Source: JAJCYL01 sp965206015
GTDB taxonomy: Bacteria > Bacteroidota > Bacteroidia > Cytophagales > Cyclobacteriaceae
Reading direction: 5' to 3'
NCBI GenBank assembly: GCA_965206015.1
Contig: CBDBIW010000010.1
Span: forward strand, 1 to 64,000
Length of the DNA: 64,000 bases
Shown: piece by piece, positions 62,080-64,000 of the stretch
Position numbering within the stretch: the first letter of the stretch is position 1
How the letters are laid out: each line of letters begins with the position of its first letter
Notes under the pieces: generated by a model
Told to the model about the DNA's origin: nothing
The model's database searches: none
What the model saw: only the letters and a program-made list of their open reading frames with translations
Translations under genes and position numbers: made by a program

Positions 62080-64000
62080 ATGACCACACTGGCTAAGACA
62101 GCTTTTAATTATGACCGTGGTAAACTAAGTGATAAAAAGCTCAAGGAGATTTACTCAGCCATCCTTAAACCAAGGATGATTGAGGAAAAGATGTTGATCC
62201 TTCTTCGACAGGGAAGAATCAGTAAGTGGTTTTCAGGAATTGGCCAGGAAGGAATTTCTGTTGGTGCCGCTCTATGCATGAAACCTGAGGAATACATCCT
62301 TCCAATGCATAGGAATTTGGGAGTATTTACCAGCAGAGGGATTGACCTAGGCCGGTTATTTGCACAATTCCAAGGGAAGCAATCCGGATTCACAAATGGC
62401 AGGGATAGGTCATTTCACTTCGGAACACAAGATCATAAGATCGTAGGTATGATTTCCCATCTTGGACCTCAGTTAGCCCTTGCAGACGGGATAGCTTTGG
62501 CATCAAAGCTTAAGAAAGAAAATAGTGCGACACTGGTATTTACGGGTGACGGGGGAACGAGTGAAGGGGATTTTCATGAAGCCGTGAACGTTGCCGCTGT
62601 TTGGGACTTACCTGTCGTATTTGTTATTGAAAATAATGGGTACGGACTTTCTACCCCGAGTAATGAGCAGTTCAAATTTGAAAGTTTTACTCAAAAAGGG
62701 CCAGGATACGGAATTGAGGCCATAAGGGTAGAGGGTAACAATATTCTGGAAGTCTATCACAAAATCACTGAAGTCACAGAAAGGGTACGGCGTCAAAAAA
62801 CCCCCATAATTATTGAAGCGATGACTTTCCGTATGCGAGGCCACGAAGAAGCTTCCGGTACCAAATATGTTCCAAAGAAACTGATGGACCATTGGGAAGA
62901 CAAAGATCCGGTTAAGAATTACGAAGAATACCTTTTAGCTGAAGGAATAATAAATGACTCAGACATAAAGAAAATCAGAAAAGACGTCCAAACTGACATT
63001 GATGATGGACTCAATCATGCTTTTAATGAGCCACCAATAGAATTTGATCTTGAAAAGGAAAAAACGAATCTATTTGCTCCATTCAAGCAGAAGATAAAAT
63101 CCCCGGAGAAAAAGAAATCCGAGAAACGCTTTGTGGATGCAGTTTCAGATGGCCTGAATGAAAGCATGCAAAAATTTCCAGAGTTGATTTTGATGGGACA
63201 AGATATTGCTGATTATGGCGGAGTATTCAAAATCACTGAAGGTTTTGTTGAAAAATTCGGTCGTGAGCGGGTGCGTAATACTCCACTTTGTGAGTCGGCC
63301 ATTATTGGGACCGGATTGGGCTTGTCCATCAAGGGCATGAAGGCCATGGTTGAGATGCAATTCGCTGATTTTGTTACTTGTGGACTTAATCAGATTGTCA
63401 ATAATCTGGCCAAGCTCCACTACAGATGGCAACAAAATGCCGACGTCGTGGTCCGTATGCCTACTGGCGGCGGAGTACAGGCAGGCCCATTTCATTCTCA
63501 ATCCAACGAAGCATGGTTTTTCCACACGCCCGGCCTAAAAATAGTTTATCCTTCCAATCCAACAGATGCAAAAGGATTGCTGTGTGCAGCACTTGAGGAC
63601 CCCAATCCCTTTCTCTATTTTGAACACAAAGCTCTTTATCGTTCACTATCTGAAGATGTACCCGATGGGTGGTTTACTACTGAAGTTGGAAAGGCCAATT
63701 TGGTAACAGAAGGATCGGATTTTTCAATCATTACATACGGAATGGGTGTTCATTGGGCAAAAGACATCGTTTCAACAAAAGCTTACTCTGCTGATATTCT
63801 TGATCTAAGGACGTTATTACCGTGGGACAAGGATGCCGTTTTTGAAGCGGTTAAAAAGAATGGACGCATATTAATTCTACATGAAGATTGCATGACCGGT
63901 GGTATTGGCGGTGAACTTTCTGCCTGGATCGGCGAACATTGCTTTGAACATTTAGACGCTCCGGTAATGCGTGAAGCAAGCCTTGATATGCCCGTTCCCT
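62080..64000 (+). CDS. fused alpha/beta 2-oxoacid dehydrogenase E1 (partial)
   Basis: The frame is open from ATG 62080 to the window end (640 codons). The alpha part has SGIGQEGISVGAAL, the TPP motif GDGGTSEGDFHE with VIENNGYG, and MRGHEEASGTKY. A Lys-rich linker near residue 335 leads to the beta part: LILMGQDIADYGGVFKITEG, MQFADFV and FHSQSNEAWFFHTPG. This order matches the fused E1 of branched-chain 2-oxoacid dehydrogenases common in Bacteroidota. The C-terminus lies outside the window. Confidence 0.88.
   Translation, partial: MTTLAKTAFNYDRGKLSDKKLKEIYSAILKPRMIEEKMLILLRQGRISKWFSGIGQEGISVGAALCMKPEEYILPMHRNLGVFTSRGIDLGRLFAQFQGKQSGFTNGRDRSFHFGTQDHKIVGMISHLGPQLALADGIALASKLKKENSATLVFTGDGGTSEGDFHEAVNVAAVWDLPVVFVIENNGYGLSTPSNEQFKFESFTQKGPGYGIEAIRVEGNNILEVYHKITEVTERVRRQKTPIIIEAMTFRMRGHEEASGTKYVPKKLMDHWEDKDPVKNYEEYLLAEGIINDSDIKKIRKDVQTDIDDGLNHAFNEPPIEFDLEKEKTNLFAPFKQKIKSPEKKKSEKRFVDAVSDGLNESMQKFPELILMGQDIADYGGVFKITEGFVEKFGRERVRNTPLCESAIIGTGLGLSIKGMKAMVEMQFADFVTCGLNQIVNNLAKLHYRWQQNADVVVRMPTGGGVQAGPFHSQSNEAWFFHTPGLKIVYPSNPTDAKGLLCAALEDPNPFLYFEHKALYRSLSEDVPDGWFTTEVGKANLVTEGSDFSIITYGMGVHWAKDIVSTKAYSADILDLRTLLPWDKDAVFEAVKKNGRILILHEDCMTGGIGGELSAWIGEHCFEHLDAPVMREASLDMPVP

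Overview
The window looks like a Bacteroidota chromosome, most likely Cytophagales-like. The evidence is type IX secretion (T9SS) C-terminal sorting domains on two surface proteins, promoters of the Bacteroidota form TAnnTTTG, a coaD-DUF3822 pair, DUF1573 and DUF1343 (NamZ-like) proteins, a fused alpha/beta 2-oxoacid dehydrogenase E1 and an RqcH/NFACT protein. No species can be named from the sequence alone.

Region 1 (1-14046) is the right part of a contractile-tailed (myovirus-like) prophage, visibly richer in G+C than the host genes. Leftward genes encode the start of a portal-like protein, a small Cys-rich protein and the two terminase subunits. Rightward genes encode a protease/scaffold, major capsid protein, lysis cassette (XhlA-like, amidase, holin), sheath, tube, a tail chaperone pair with a probable -1 frameshift, tape measure, baseplate genes, tail fibre and, at the right end, a DNA adenine methylase. 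The last 233 bp (methylase 3' end plus a block of palindromic repeats) recur at 34198-34428. This suggests a Mu-like transposable phage with a second, decayed copy. The prophage end cuts into an FG-GAP surface-protein gene, which has lost its 5' end.

Region 2 (15.9-29.7 kb) is ordinary host sequence: an aminotransferase pseudogene, an Lrp/AsnC regulator with a phosphoribosyltransferase, a glycosyltransferase, RqcH-like NFACT protein, a metallo-hydrolase, a large hybrid histidine kinase with a response regulator, miaA, two NUDIX proteins, coaD and DUF3822.

Region 3 (29.8-45 kb) is a mobile-element graveyard and accessory region. It holds a broken helicase, an IS5-like transposase pseudogene split by a MITE-like element, a class II Fic protein beside an IS1-family element, three 23-bp iterons, the second phage remnant, an LRR surface protein behind a heptanucleotide repeat that could drive phase variation, a ParE-type toxin-antitoxin pair, an Rhs gene broken by a 17-bp tandem duplication and joined to an IS3-family remnant, and integrase fragments. 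Intact mlaFE-like transporter genes, an SDR gene and a PKD lipoprotein gene lie inside it.

Region 4 (45-64 kb) is mostly housekeeping: ruvC, pruA, a Dpm1-like glycosyltransferase, a LolC/E-like permease, a NamZ-like protein, mltG, a solitary nqrF, an arginase-family protein with altered metal ligands, ispF, an M16 peptidase and a fused E1. A run of consecutive frameshifted genes lies between 51.9 and 54 kb, and an IS982-family remnant truncates mnmD.
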